Of a DNA stretch of 64,000 nt, positions 44,205-53,784 are shown piece after piece. The notes below the pieces were generated by a model, which had not been told where the DNA came from, searched no databases, and saw only the letters and a list, made by a program, of their open reading frames with translations. A program made the position numbers and the translations under genes. Source of the DNA: Thermoprotei archaeon (GTDB lineage: Archaea; Thermoproteota; Thermoprotei; Gearchaeales; WAQG01); assembly GCA_038881895.1 (NCBI GenBank), contig JAVZOV010000002.1, forward strand, positions 62,001 through 126,000, given 5' to 3'. The first letter of the stretch is position 1, and the number at the start of each line of letters is the position of its first letter.

Positions 44205-45368
44205 TTGAATGATGTTAAATCGTGGAATGAAGCAATAAACAGAGTTCTTGAACCAACCATAATAAAGACAAAAAATATTCTCGATAATTACAAATATTTA
44301 TATGATATTGCAGACAAGCTTAGAAAAGCTAAAGAGGAAGTGATTAAAAATCTTGGATATTATATAGATAAAACTATGAAGTCTGTTGAAATGGTTGGTG
44401 GAACATCATATTTAGCACGTGATAGCGAAGAGGCAAGAAAAATTATCGGCGAATTAGTGGGAACAAATAAAAAAATTGTAATGGGCAAATCAATGGTAGC
44501 ATACGAAGTAGGTATCAGGCAGTATTTGATAAATATGGGAAATGAAGTGTGGGAAACAGACTTGGGAGAATTTCTTATACAGTTAGCTGATGAATATCCA
44601 TCTCACATAATAGCACCAGCAATACATATGACAAAAGAAAGAGCAGCTCAGCTTTTAAAAGAAAAAATAGATCCGAACATTGATGAAAGTAGAAGCCCTG
44701 AAGACCTTGTGAAATCAGTGAGAAAATTCCTTAGAGCAAAATTCTTAAACGCCGATATAGGGATCAGCGGAGCTAACGCCGTAGCAGCAGATACAGGAGC
44801 AGTATTAATGATAGAGAATGAGGGAAATATAAGGATGACTTCCGTCCTTCCACCAACACATATAGTAATTACAGGTATAGAAAAAATCGTTCCAACGTTA
44901 GAATATGGATTTTATGAAGTTATGGTGCAATCAGCATTCGGAAGCTTATATCCACCAACATATGTAAACCTAACAGCAGGACCTAGTTCAACTGCAGACA
45001 TAGAACATAATAGAGTTAGACCAGCACAAGGACCTAAAGAATTTCACCTTATTTTAGTTGATAATGGAAGAAGCAAAGCAGCACGTGATCCAGTGCTTTG
45101 GGAAGCATTATTGTGCATCAGGTGCGGGCGCTGTTACTTTCATTGTCCAATATATAAGACAATAGGCCCTTCATGGGGAATACCACCATATAATGGTCCA
45201 ACAGGTGTCATGTGGAATGCAGTCATACGTGGACTTAATAACAAAAATGTCGGAGAAACTGCAATGTTATGTGTTCATGCTGGTGGATGCAAAGAATCAT
45301 GCCCAATGAAGATCAACATACCTGAAGTTATACATTACATAAAAACATTATACCTAAGGTCACTATAA
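44205..45368 (+). CDS. LutB/LldF-like Fe-S protein
   Basis: A 387-residue protein with an N-terminal LUD domain ([40 protein letters not shown]) and a C-terminal ferredoxin part. The first cluster motif, [12 protein letters not shown], is complete. The second reads [12 protein letters not shown], in which the second Cys of CxxCxxCxxxCP is Ala. The start is TTG at 44205 with GGTGGG upstream. Together with the GlcD and CCG proteins it forms a lactate-utilisation module. Confidence 0.86.
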   Translation: MNDVKSWNEAINRVLEPTIIKTKNILDNYKYLYDIADKLRKAKEEVIKNLGYYIDKTMKSVEMVGGTSYLARDSEEARKIIGELVGTNKKIVMGKSMVAYEVGIRQYLINMGNEVWETDLGEFLIQLADEYPSHIIAPAIHMTKERAAQLLKEKIDPNIDESRSPEDLVKSVRKFLRAKFLNADIGISGANAVAADTGAVLMIENEGNIRMTSVLPPTHIVITGIEKIVPTLEYGFYEVMVQSAFGSLYPPTYVNLTAGPSSTADIEHNRVRPAQGPKEFHLILVDNGRSKAARDPVLWEALLCIRCGRCYFHCPIYKTIGPSWGIPPYNGPTGVMWNAVIRGLNNKNVGETAMLCVHAGGCKESCPMKINIPEVIHYIKTLYLRSL

Positions 45369-45436
45369 CCATAGAACGTCAATTTATAAAGAATTAAAGT
45401 AATCTTTATAAATATCATGATACTTTGAGAAATATT

Positions 45437-46267
45437 ATGATAGACCCAATACCTGCATTAGGCACAGCCGTAATCTGGGCTATTTCACCGATATATTATA
45501 GGGATTATTTAGTCATAAATGACGTTGTCAGAATTAATTTTTATAGGCTGTTCTATGCATCATTAGGTCTCTTTCTACCGTTCATTATATTTGGATTTAA
45601 TGACGCAATAATTTATGGTTCATTAAGCGGGCTATTAACGCTAGCAGTAGGTGATACACTATATCTCTTTTCAATTAGAGAGGTTGGCGCTTCGATAGCA
45701 GCACCAGTAGCATACACTTATGTATTACTAATACAGTTTACTGCAGTATTTCTTGGTGAACAGCTCACTATTAATAGAGTTGTGAGTTCAATGATAATAA
45801 TACTAGGCATTTATATGCTTTCTGATAGTAAAGGATCAGCACGGAGAAAGGGAATTGTTATGGCGTTGCTCACTGCACTGTTATGGACTGTTGGTCAATC
45901 CTCAATAAAACTTGCTACTATGGGGTATATTAATCCATTATCGATAGCATTTGCAAGAACTACTACAGCTATGTCCGCACTAGGACTTTACATGTTAATT
46001 AACAGAAAAAATAGATTCAACGCAAAAATTGATAAAAAACATCACATATTGTTAGCTACAATCTCAATATCTGATTTGGGACTTGGATCAGCCCTCTATA
46101 TTTATTCTATAGGGATAATAGGACTCACTATCACAATTATATTAACAAGTGTATCACCATTATTAACGCAGATTGTATCAAAAATACTTGGAAAAGAGAA
46201 CCCATCCACCAGGGATGTAATTGCTGGTTTTCTCATAGTAACCGCATTAATAATTGCTGTAATTTAA
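45437..46267 (+). CDS. EamA/DMT-superfamily transporter
   Basis: A protein of about 276 residues with ten membrane segments, two EamA halves (REVGASIAAPVAYTYVLL in the first, LYIYSIGIIGLTITIILTSV in the second). It is a likely metabolite exporter. The ATG at 45437 fits a TATA-like box at about 45405-45416 (leaderless), whereas TTG at 45425 lies within the expected start region. It is not obviously tied to the lactate genes. Confidence 0.86.
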   Translation: MIDPIPALGTAVIWAISPIYYRDYLVINDVVRINFYRLFYASLGLFLPFIIFGFNDAIIYGSLSGLLTLAVGDTLYLFSIREVGASIAAPVAYTYVLLIQFTAVFLGEQLTINRVVSSMIIILGIYMLSDSKGSARRKGIVMALLTALLWTVGQSSIKLATMGYINPLSIAFARTTTAMSALGLYMLINRKNRFNAKIDKKHHILLATISISDLGLGSALYIYSIGIIGLTITIILTSVSPLLTQIVSKILGKENPSTRDVIAGFLIVTALIIAVI

Positions 46268-46275
46268 AAACATTT

Positions 46276-46995
46276 TCATTGTTTTGAAAGTCTTAGTAAT
46301 TCTTCTGCTAATCGGTTAACCACTGAATTAACGATTATTTCTCCGTGTTCTTTTAATGCTTTTTCTGGGTGTCCCATGGAACCTGTGGAAGTGTATTTTT
46401 TCATTCTTTTTACTGTATATAATGCGGTCTCTTCTCCATAATTCCCAGAACCCTTCATAAGCTCTTTTACAACTCTTTGATTTAGGGCATATGCTACTGC
46501 AGTTTCACTTTCATCAGCATGTGTTATTGGAGTACCATATATTGATTTAATAACATCTGAAACAAGATCCCACCAATTTAATGTATACACATTTAAGCCA
46601 TATTCTAAATTGAGCTCTTGAATAGCGGCTCTTATAGCAGCAGTATTGCCGCCGTGTCCATTAAGTATCAAAATTTTTTTAAAACCATGTCTTGAAAGAC
46701 TTATACAGATATCTTTAATAACGTTGATAAGAGTCTCATTTTTTAAGGTTATAGTTCCTGGAAAATCCATATGATGTTCACTCATGCCATATGGTATTGG
46801 TGGTGCTATGAGAATTTTTAATTTTTCTTTAAGTGTCTCAGTAACGAGCTTAGAAATCTCTAATGCGGTATATGCATCATTATCCAATGGCAAGTGTTCT
46901 CCATGTTGTTCTGTTGAACCAATTGGTACGATTACAAAATCCACATTATTTACAATATCAGACACCTCACTCCATGTTAATTTCCCTAATAACAT
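46276..46995 (-). CDS. Creatininase-family amidohydrolase
   Basis: A 239-residue protein. Metal-binding motifs GSTEQHGEHLPLDNDAYTA (about 27-45), NGHGGN, and HADESETA are typical of the creatininase/ArfB family. Archaeal relatives include the formamide hydrolase ArfB in riboflavin and F420 synthesis; others act on creatinine-like substrates. ArfB would match the CofE gene found here, but the present data do not prove this. It is convergent with EamA. Confidence 0.85.
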   Translation of the reverse strand: MLLGKLTWSEVSDIVNNVDFVIVPIGSTEQHGEHLPLDNDAYTALEISKLVTETLKEKLKILIAPPIPYGMSEHHMDFPGTITLKNETLINVIKDICISLSRHGFKKILILNGHGGNTAAIRAAIQELNLEYGLNVYTLNWWDLVSDVIKSIYGTPITHADESETAVAYALNQRVVKELMKGSGNYGEETALYTVKRMKKYTSTGSMGHPEKALKEHGEIIVNSVVNRLAEELLRLSKQ

Positions 46996-47062
46996 GTTAA
47001 ATCACACTTTAACAAAACTCTAAAAATATAAAGGTGACCCTTAATAATGTGTTTTCATGAAT

Positions 47063-47755
47063 TTAGAGATTGGTTATTACATAAAGTATATCATCAAATT
47101 TCTTAACTATTATATCAGGTTTTATAGTTTCTATTTTTATACCGAGAACATCAGCATAAGTTTTTATTGATGGTTTAAAACCTCTGTCGATTAATATAGT
47201 TTTTAATCCAAACCTCTTTGGATAGTATACATCAAATACTGGATGATCACCTACCATGATTTTAACGGAATTGTAATTAGGCAATCTATAAAATTTTTCA
47301 CATGTTTTAATACATCCAACCTTATCAGATGTTATTATCATGTCAAAATAGTCTTTTAACCTAAATGTTTCAATAATCCATCTTTGATACTTATAAAGTC
47401 CATTCGTAGCTAAGATCAGAGTATGTTTTTCCTTAAGATTCATAAGGACATCAATCGCATTATCTAGTATTATTGCGTCACTTATATGCTTTTTAATTAA
47501 ATCTTTAATGCTAATATTGTTTTTGCATCTAAATTTATGAGCTATCAAATTTACAATGAAATCCCAATCAAATGCTCGCACATCATTATTTCTTATGAAT
47601 TCTAAATGAATGCTCATCGCTTCTTGTTTTATTAAATCAAGGTTAACATTCGTAATCGAACTTATTTTTTTATATGCCTCAGAGAGAGCAGTAGATACTG
47701 CATTATTTTTTATAATCGTATCATCAAGATCAATGTAAATGATTTTATCTTTCAT
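47063..47755 (-). CDS. HAD-family hydrolase
   Basis: A protein of about 230 residues. Motif I is IYIDLDDTII, motif II ATNGLY, and motif IV MVGDHPVFDVYYPKRFGLKT. A helical cap lies between motifs I and II. It is a phosphatase-like HAD protein of unknown substrate. I chose the ATG at 47755, which puts motif I near the N-terminus; the frame extends to a TTG at 47779. Confidence 0.85.
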   Translation of the reverse strand: MKDKIIYIDLDDTIIKNNAVSTALSEAYKKISSITNVNLDLIKQEAMSIHLEFIRNNDVRAFDWDFIVNLIAHKFRCKNNISIKDLIKKHISDAIILDNAIDVLMNLKEKHTLILATNGLYKYQRWIIETFRLKDYFDMIITSDKVGCIKTCEKFYRLPNYNSVKIMVGDHPVFDVYYPKRFGLKTILIDRGFKPSIKTYADVLGIKIETIKPDIIVKKFDDILYVITNL

Positions 47756-47824
47756 TGTTTTAATACAGAAAAAGCCCAAAATAAAGGTTACGCTAGTGAA
47801 ACTTTTTACAAAGAATCTTATCTA

Positions 47825-47935
47825 TTAAAGCTTTTACTCATATCTTCTGGTTTTGAGGGCCAATTCCTCCATCTCATAGAGCTCATAGGATTATGAGCTA
47901 TGTTTATAGTTCCATTTAGGTCTTGATTGAAATTA
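47825..47935 (-). pseudogene. TnpB C-terminal relic
   Basis: On the minus strand the frame reads FNQDLNGTINIAHNPMSSM and RWRNWPSKPED. It matches TnpB tails of the type (A)DRDLN.A.NIAH.LM..MGW, and is close to NRDLNRAINIAHALMRGMGW of the remnant at 31501. The first Asp of DRD is Gln. Upstream sequence up to 48005 reads LINKIIILEELANDFFEKII without clear homology. Confidence 0.65.
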
Positions 47936-48148
47936 TATCTATGATTTTCTCAAAGAAATCATTTGCCAATTCTTCAAGAATAATTATTTTGTTAATAAGT
48001 TTCTTTATCTTATTTAAGAGTTCTACAGAGTGCAGTGTGATTAATGTAATGTCTTATTTCATAAACCTAATAATTTTCGCTGTATAAAAATTCATAAAGT
48101 AGAATTTTTATATTAGAATCTCTTTTAAAACAAAGGAGGTTATAATGA

Positions 48149-48844
48149 ATGATAAAATTAATAAGCTTTGATGTATGGGGCACATTACTTAACTTACATA
48201 TATTTTATAATGAAGTTGCAAAAGAATTCTCGCTTCTTACTAAAAATGATAATGTTAGTACATTAAATATAATTGAAAATGCGTATGATAAAGCTAAAAA
48301 TCTAAGGCGAGCAGGTAAATTCAGTGAGCATAATATATATGAAGAAAGTTCTAAATTTTTGGCTTCTAAACTCAATAGTTCTCCAAACATAGTTAAACGT
48401 GCATTTCATAGAGCCGCATTGACCGTTAATGTAGACGAGTTAGTTATGGATGATGCAAGGAATGTTCTCGAAGAAATAAGAAAGTTGGACATAAAAATTG
48501 TAACGTTAGGAAATACACTTTTCTGGCCAAGCTCTATAACGAGGATACTCTTAGAACGAACACAACTAACTAATTACATAGATGATGAATTCTATTCTGA
48601 TGAAATTGGCTTTTTCAAGCCAAAATTTGAAGCATTTAACACAATGCTTACTACAATGAACGTCCCGGCATCACAAGCACTACATGTAGGAGATAGTTTG
48701 CATGAGGATTTCATTGGTTCAATTAACTCTGGTTTAAGAGGTGTCCTTATTGATCCTTCAGTGAGCGGTATTATAAAAGTATCTAAGTACGGTTTTATAA
48801 TCCCTCAACTAAAATATGTTCTAAAACTTATATACGATGTCTAA
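48149..48844 (+). CDS. HAD-superfamily hydrolase
   Basis: A 231-residue HAD protein. Motif I LISFDVWGTLLNL, motif II LGNTLFW, the Lys motif DEIGFFKPKFEAF and motif IV VGDSLHEDFIGSINSG are in order, with a helical cap. It belongs with haloacid-dehalogenase-like phosphatases. ATG at 48149 has GGAGG upstream. It is divergent from another HAD gene, with a TnpB relic in between. Confidence 0.87.
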   Translation: MIKLISFDVWGTLLNLHIFYNEVAKEFSLLTKNDNVSTLNIIENAYDKAKNLRRAGKFSEHNIYEESSKFLASKLNSSPNIVKRAFHRAALTVNVDELVMDDARNVLEEIRKLDIKIVTLGNTLFWPSSITRILLERTQLTNYIDDEFYSDEIGFFKPKFEAFNTMLTTMNVPASQALHVGDSLHEDFIGSINSGLRGVLIDPSVSGIIKVSKYGFIIPQLKYVLKLIYDV

Positions 48845-49012
48845 TTATTATCTAATATTTCAGCTTTTTGCAACTAAAATCCTGTCCTTTCAACATGAAG
48901 AAGAACGTTAAATAAATGCATGTCACGAGATGATCTGCTCTAAAGAATAGATGATTCATTATGAAGTACTGAGATAAAAAATATATAGTGATTAATTTTA
49001 AATGAAATTGCC

Positions 49013-49606
49013 ATGACAACGATACACAAAGCAATTGGGAAAGTAATCTTTTATTTTATAGCAACCGCAATAATATTGTCATTAGTAAGCCCAATCTTAG
49101 GTTATGTAAAACCATTTTTAATAAATTACTTTGATATAACAACATATGCTCCATACATTAACTCGATAATAATAGTTGTATTTGGTTATTTAATTGTGAA
49201 TAATATAGCTGGTTTATTTTATGAGACATCAAAAGATAAAATAGGAGTGCATAATGCAAATCTCATTAAAACTCTAATTAAGATATCAGGTATGGCCATT
49301 ATTTTATCTATTTTGACTTCGGTGTTTAATGTCAGTGCATCAGCAGCTCTTACAATGGGTTCCTTTACTGGTCTAGTAGTAGGATTTGCCACGCAACAGG
49401 TTCTAGGACAGGCAATTGCAGGTATATTTCTACTATTTGCAAGACCATTTAAACCTGGTGATAGAATAAGAGTAGCAGGGCAGAATGGAATTGTACAAGA
49501 GATTGATATAATGTATACTGTAATTCTTAGCGAAGATGGAAAAAATCAGATACTAATACCGAACGGAAGTGTAATAGGACAAGTAATAATTAAGAATATT
49601 CAATAA
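49013..49606 (+). CDS. Minimal MscS-type mechanosensitive channel
   Basis: A 197-residue channel. Three hydrophobic segments are followed by the pore-lining helix and beta domain (FTGLVVGFATQQVLGQAIAG, then RPFKPGDRIRVAGQNGIVQE). It stops at LIPNGSVIGQVIIKNI, right after the beta domain, so the C-terminal alpha/beta cage of MscS (about 100 residues) is absent. It opens under membrane tension in response to osmotic down-shock. ATG with a TATA-like box upstream. Confidence 0.88.
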   Translation: MTTIHKAIGKVIFYFIATAIILSLVSPILGYVKPFLINYFDITTYAPYINSIIIVVFGYLIVNNIAGLFYETSKDKIGVHNANLIKTLIKISGMAIILSILTSVFNVSASAALTMGSFTGLVVGFATQQVLGQAIAGIFLLFARPFKPGDRIRVAGQNGIVQEIDIMYTVILSEDGKNQILIPNGSVIGQVIIKNIQ

Positions 49607-49875
49607 CTTAATAATTAGAGTTCTCACAATGTTCTTAAGTTTAAAATTTATACATTATTTTTGTGCAGAGTCTTGTATCATTCATTAAAGCCAGGAAAAA
49701 GAAAAAATAATATAAAAAGATGATAATTATTCTTCAAAATGTTATGAAACTTTTGTTATTAAAAATTTCATACTTTTCTGTTACTAAAGGAATTATTATC
49801 TTTTTAATGGTAATGTTTTTATATTGTTCGTAAGGTTCAATAAAGTATTTAAGCAACAATGTAAAATAATTATGC
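49607..49875. other. Intergenic region
   Basis: Very AT-rich; no gene or relic is seen. A TATA-like stretch before 49876 probably serves the PAP2 gene. Confidence 0.4.
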
Positions 49876-50532
49876 ATGGCAAAATCGGCATTATCATTAT
49901 TAGCATTTGTTTTTTATTTAATGTTTTCATTTTATGTAAAAATAGTAAATGAACCTAATATACCAGAAAATTTAGTTGTTTTTCAGTTTATTATCAGTAA
50001 TAGGCTACAATATTTAAATGATTTCATGATACTATTAAGTAAGTATGGAAGAGAGTATTTTTGGACATTTGTGGTGATTTTATTATGGGTCTTTGGAAAA
50101 GAAAAAGAAAAGAAATCGAGCATATTAATGGCTTTGGGATTTATTATTGCGATCATTTTTGGTGAATTCTCTAAAATGCTTATTATGCAACCAAGACCTA
50201 GTGTATTATTTTACTTAATTCCTGAAAAATTAAATGATTATAGTTATCCGTCGGGACATGCACTGATAGTTGCTACTGGTGCAATTATAGCCTTATTAAT
50301 GTTACCGTTATTCGTTTCAATTCCTCTTCTTATTGAAGCAATAGCTGTCAGTTATTCGAGAATATATATTGGAGTGCATTGGCCTATTGATATACTTGGA
50401 GGCTGGATTTTAGGAATTGCTATAGCATTATTTGCAGTATCGATGTATGAAAAAATAGATCCGGTTTATAACTTATTAATAAAAACTTGGAATAAAATAG
50501 TAAAATTTATTCATTGGTCTATTTTTTCTTAA
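49876..50532 (+). CDS. PAP2-family membrane phosphatase
   Basis: A 218-residue membrane protein with about six segments. The three PAP2 motifs are seen: KMLIMQPRPS (about 98-107), YPSGHA (about 122-127) and SRIYIGVHWPIDILGG (about 159-174). Members dephosphorylate phospholipids or polyprenyl diphosphates, which would suit recycling of lipid carriers. It is convergent, with a 14-nt overlap, with the small gene on the other strand. Confidence 0.9.
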   Translation: MAKSALSLLAFVFYLMFSFYVKIVNEPNIPENLVVFQFIISNRLQYLNDFMILLSKYGREYFWTFVVILLWVFGKEKEKKSSILMALGFIIAIIFGEFSKMLIMQPRPSVLFYLIPEKLNDYSYPSGHALIVATGAIIALLMLPLFVSIPLLIEAIAVSYSRIYIGVHWPIDILGGWILGIAIALFAVSMYEKIDPVYNLLIKTWNKIVKFIHWSIFS

Positions 50533-50749
50533 CAACATCTAATATGTCATCCAACCATTTTTTCCTGACCATTTCTTCATAAATTTTCCAAATGCGTTTA
50601 ACTGTTAATAAACCAATATAAAAACCCTTGTCCTCAAGTTTTTTATAAACGTGTTCAGGAAAATCATCAGGATGCTCTATGATATCTTTCGACAATACTT
50701 CAATAATCGCGTTTCTGACATCTGAGTTTCTGGGATACGATTTTTTCAT
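50519..50749 (-). CDS. Small basic helical protein, unknown
   Basis: A 76-residue protein: MKKSYPRNSDVRNAIIEVL, DDFPEHVYKKLEDKGFYIGL and LTVKRIWKIYEEMVRKKW. The helix-turn pattern suggests a small winged-helix or HTH-like domain, similar to those small proteins found in several thermoacidophilic archaea. No certain family is known to me. The C-terminus overlaps the PAP2 gene by 14 nt tail-to-tail. Confidence 0.6.
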   Translation of the reverse strand: MKKSYPRNSDVRNAIIEVLSKDIIEHPDDFPEHVYKKLEDKGFYIGLLTVKRIWKIYEEMVRKKWLDDILDVVKKK

Positions 50750-50923
50750 GAATAATTAATATGATTCCACAATTTAAATGTTATCTTTTAAAACAATTAA
50801 AAAATAAACAGGAAGCTCTTAATCCAAGATTCGCAGAATTTAATAATGAAATATTAACATTAAAAATTGTTTTTCTCTTAAATATTCTGATAAAAAATAT
50901 ATATCTTTGAATCGATTGAATAC

Positions 50924-52642
50924 TTGGTGTCTGAGTTGTCAGAATTTGATGTTATAAATTTTGTGCTATCTAAACCATGGGTTAAAAATTATGATCCTGA
51001 TGTACCATCAGAGATTGATATACCAGAAAAACCTCTTTACTCATTGGTTGATGAGGCGGCAGAATTACATCCAGAAAGAATAGCAATAATATTTTTTGGC
51101 AAGAAAATCACTTACAAGCAACTTAGAAACATGATTGATAGTTTTGCACATGCATTGCAAGAACACGGTGTGAAGAAAGGTGATGTAGTGGCTTTATTAC
51201 TCCCTAATACACCACAATTTGTAATATCATATTATGCTATACTGAAAATTGGTGCCGTTGTTACACCTATAAATCCTCTTTATAAATCAGCAGAAATAAA
51301 AAGACAACTACTTGATAGTGGAGCAGAGACGATAATACTACTTGATATGCTCTATCATGAATTCGAGACTATTAGGCATGAGGTAAAAGTAAAAAGAATT
51401 ATAATAACCAGCATAAAAGACTTTCTACCATTCTTTCTAAAACTGTTATACCCACTAAAGTATAAAACACCTAAGATAAAATTTGATCAATACATTTATC
51501 ATTTTTTGGATTTTCTTAAGTATGCACCTGAGCACAAAGCCGTTGAAATAAACCCTAAAGAAGATATTGCAGCATTAATGTATACTGGTGGTACGACGGG
51601 AGTGCCAAAGGGTGCTATGTTAACACATTACAATCTATTATCTAATGCGCTTCAGATCAAATACTGGTATAAGCCTAAAATTGAACCAATGGTAGTGCTT
51701 TCGCTTCTTCCATTTTTCCACATCTATGGTCAGACAGCAGCTATGAATTATGTCTTTGTACATAGAGGTACCATGGTTATTCTTCCGAGATTTGATATTA
51801 CTGATGTATTCAAAAGCATCAGCAAATACCATGTAACGATTTTTCCTGGCGTTCCGACATTATACATACAAATTATAAACTCTCCATTAGTAAAGAAATA
51901 CAAACTAAGTACAATCGAATCATGTATTAGTGGAGCCGCACCATTACCTATCGAAGTTCAAAAAAAGTTTGAGGAGCTTACTGGAGGGAAATTAAGAGAA
52001 GGTTACGGTCTTACTGAGACAAGCCCTGTAACTCATGTAAACCCAATAATGGGTAAATTTAAAGTTGGTTCTATAGGTTTACCGTTACCTAATACCTTCG
52101 CAGCGATAGCGGATGTTGATGCTAATAAGCTATTACCTCCAGACGCCGTAGGTGAATTAGTAATTTCAGGTCCTCAGGTTATGAAAGGTTATTATAATTT
52201 GCCGGAAGAGAATGCTAAAGTGTTTTTTGAATTAGGTGGAATTAGATGGTTCAGAACTGGTGACATAGCGAAGATGGATGCAGAAGGATATTTCTATATT
52301 GTTGAACGTAAAAAAGACTTAATAAAATATAAAGGTTATTCAGTTTATCCAAGAGAGGTTGAAGAGGTTTTATATCAACATCCTGCAGTTAAAGAGGCCG
52401 CTGTAATAGGTGTTCCAGATCCTGAAGTTGGTGAGCAAATTAAAGCGTTTGTAGTGTTAAAGGATGATTTTAAAGATAAAGTGAAAGAAGAGGAAATCAT
52501 AAAATTTATGAAGGATCGCATTGCACCTTACAAATATCCAAGAATTATTGAATTTAGGGATTCATTGCCTAAGAGCGTAGTTGGTAAGATATTAAGAAGA
52601 GAACTTAGGGAGGAAGAAATAAAAAAGGTTAAAGAGAAATAA
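50924..52642 (+). CDS. Long-chain acyl-CoA synthetase (AMP-forming)
   Basis: A 572-residue adenylate-forming enzyme. The P-loop-like YTGGTTGVPKGAMLTH, the EGYGLTETSP motif, RTGDIAKMDAEGYFYIVER and KDLIKYKGYSVYPREVEEVL are conserved, and the catalytic Lys is in KSVVGKILRREL. It should activate fatty acids or aromatic acids with ATP and CoA. The start is TTG at 50924 or GTG at 50927. A TATA-like box lies around 50891-50902. Confidence 0.93.
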   Translation: MVSELSEFDVINFVLSKPWVKNYDPDVPSEIDIPEKPLYSLVDEAAELHPERIAIIFFGKKITYKQLRNMIDSFAHALQEHGVKKGDVVALLLPNTPQFVISYYAILKIGAVVTPINPLYKSAEIKRQLLDSGAETIILLDMLYHEFETIRHEVKVKRIIITSIKDFLPFFLKLLYPLKYKTPKIKFDQYIYHFLDFLKYAPEHKAVEINPKEDIAALMYTGGTTGVPKGAMLTHYNLLSNALQIKYWYKPKIEPMVVLSLLPFFHIYGQTAAMNYVFVHRGTMVILPRFDITDVFKSISKYHVTIFPGVPTLYIQIINSPLVKKYKLSTIESCISGAAPLPIEVQKKFEELTGGKLREGYGLTETSPVTHVNPIMGKFKVGSIGLPLPNTFAAIADVDANKLLPPDAVGELVISGPQVMKGYYNLPEENAKVFFELGGIRWFRTGDIAKMDAEGYFYIVERKKDLIKYKGYSVYPREVEEVLYQHPAVKEAAVIGVPDPEVGEQIKAFVVLKDDFKDKVKEEEIIKFMKDRIAPYKYPRIIEFRDSLPKSVVGKILRRELREEEIKKVKEK

Positions 52643-52669
52643 ATAACATTAGGGAGTTAGTTTCCATAG

Positions 52670-52945
52670 TTATTGTGCTTTTTTCCAAGTTTCAATATTC
52701 AATGTTTCATATTTCCATTGTACTTCTCCATTAAGGACTTCGTAGTCTATTTTTATCCTAACTACATCACCTTTATCTATCTTTCGTTTTATGATCTCAT
52801 CTAATAATTTTTGATTTAATATTGCTGCACCTCTAATTGCTGCTGCTACATCTAATCCGACACTTTTAGCCTGTGCTGCCATTACATTTCTAACTTGCTT
52901 GGCGTACGCACCTGCTATTACAAGGCCTGTATTCATTGTAGGCAT
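52670..52945 (-). CDS. DUF2258-like archaeal protein
   Basis: A 91-residue protein that starts with NTGLVIAGAYAKQVRNVMAA, a pattern I associate with DUF2258 of Thermoproteota, and ends with a beta-rich half (DKGDVVRIKIDYEVLNGEVQ). The function is unknown. It has GGAGGGTGG upstream of its ATG, a strong Shine-Dalgarno site that suggests good expression. It is convergent with the acyl-CoA synthetase. Confidence 0.65.
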   Translation of the reverse strand: MPTMNTGLVIAGAYAKQVRNVMAAQAKSVGLDVAAAIRGAAILNQKLLDEIIKRKIDKGDVVRIKIDYEVLNGEVQWKYETLNIETWKKAQ

Positions 52946-53153
52946 TTTACCACCCTCCTAATTTTAAATTGAAAGTTATTGATAAACATGTCGTCTTTTA
53001 TTAATTACTTTTTAATTTTTCTAGAACAATAAACATTCTATGTGGTTATGTAGAATATACTGTGACATGTCGCAGTATAATTCCTATATATAAAACTAAC
53101 TTAGACTTTTTATGTAAGTAAAAAGAAATATACTTAGAGACTGGTGAAATCCA

Positions 53154-53729
53154 TTGTCTGACGTAGATCTAAAAGATAAAATTCACGAAGTAAGTCAAGT
53201 GCTTCGCTCACAAATTAGAAAACTTGATGAAAACTTCAAAAAATTAAAAGAGAGACGTAGTAAAATGTTTAATAATGTTGTAGATGCTGTACTGAAAAAT
53301 GATATTGAAAGAGCAAGAATCTACGCGAATGAAGTAGTAACTATAGAACGTTTTAACAAACTAGTTGAGCAAAGCAAAATTGCATTAGAGTCAGTGGTCA
53401 CTAGATTAGAGACAATTAGTGATATTAATGATTTCATGTCAGTAATACAACCCATAACAAGTGTAATCAGGGGTATACGTGATAAATTGAGCAATATAGT
53501 TCCAGAGATAAGCAGAAATATTGATGATGCATTGGGAGCACTTAACAACATTTACACAGAACTATCAGTAAAGACAAATATAACGATGGGCGACTTCCAA
53601 GATGTAGCAGCTGAAGAAATTATGAAAGAGGCTAAAAGCTTTGTGGAGGAAAGATCAAAGAAGACAACGGAGCCTCAAAAGGAGAAAAAGAAAAAAGAAT
53701 CTTCATTAGAGGGAGAATCACAACATTAA
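53154..53729 (+). CDS. CdvB/ESCRT-III-like protein
   Basis: A 191-residue helical protein of the Snf7/CdvB family. A basic N-terminal helix pair (VSQVLRSQIRKLDENFKKLK, ERRSKMFNNVVDAVLKND) and IERARIYANEVVTIERFNKL are typical, followed by an acidic helix (QDVAAEEIMKEAKSFVEER) and a Lys/Glu-rich tail. There is no C-terminal winged helix as in CdvB proper, so it is a CdvB1/B2-like paralogue. It should form membrane-remodelling filaments in division or budding. TTG start after GGTGA. It lies 55 nt before mevalonate kinase. Confidence 0.85.
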   Translation: MSDVDLKDKIHEVSQVLRSQIRKLDENFKKLKERRSKMFNNVVDAVLKNDIERARIYANEVVTIERFNKLVEQSKIALESVVTRLETISDINDFMSVIQPITSVIRGIRDKLSNIVPEISRNIDDALGALNNIYTELSVKTNITMGDFQDVAAEEIMKEAKSFVEERSKKTTEPQKEKKKKESSLEGESQH

Positions 53730-53784
53730 AAATTAATTAAAGAAAATAATTCATATCAAATAAAAATCATCTGGAGGTAGAAAA

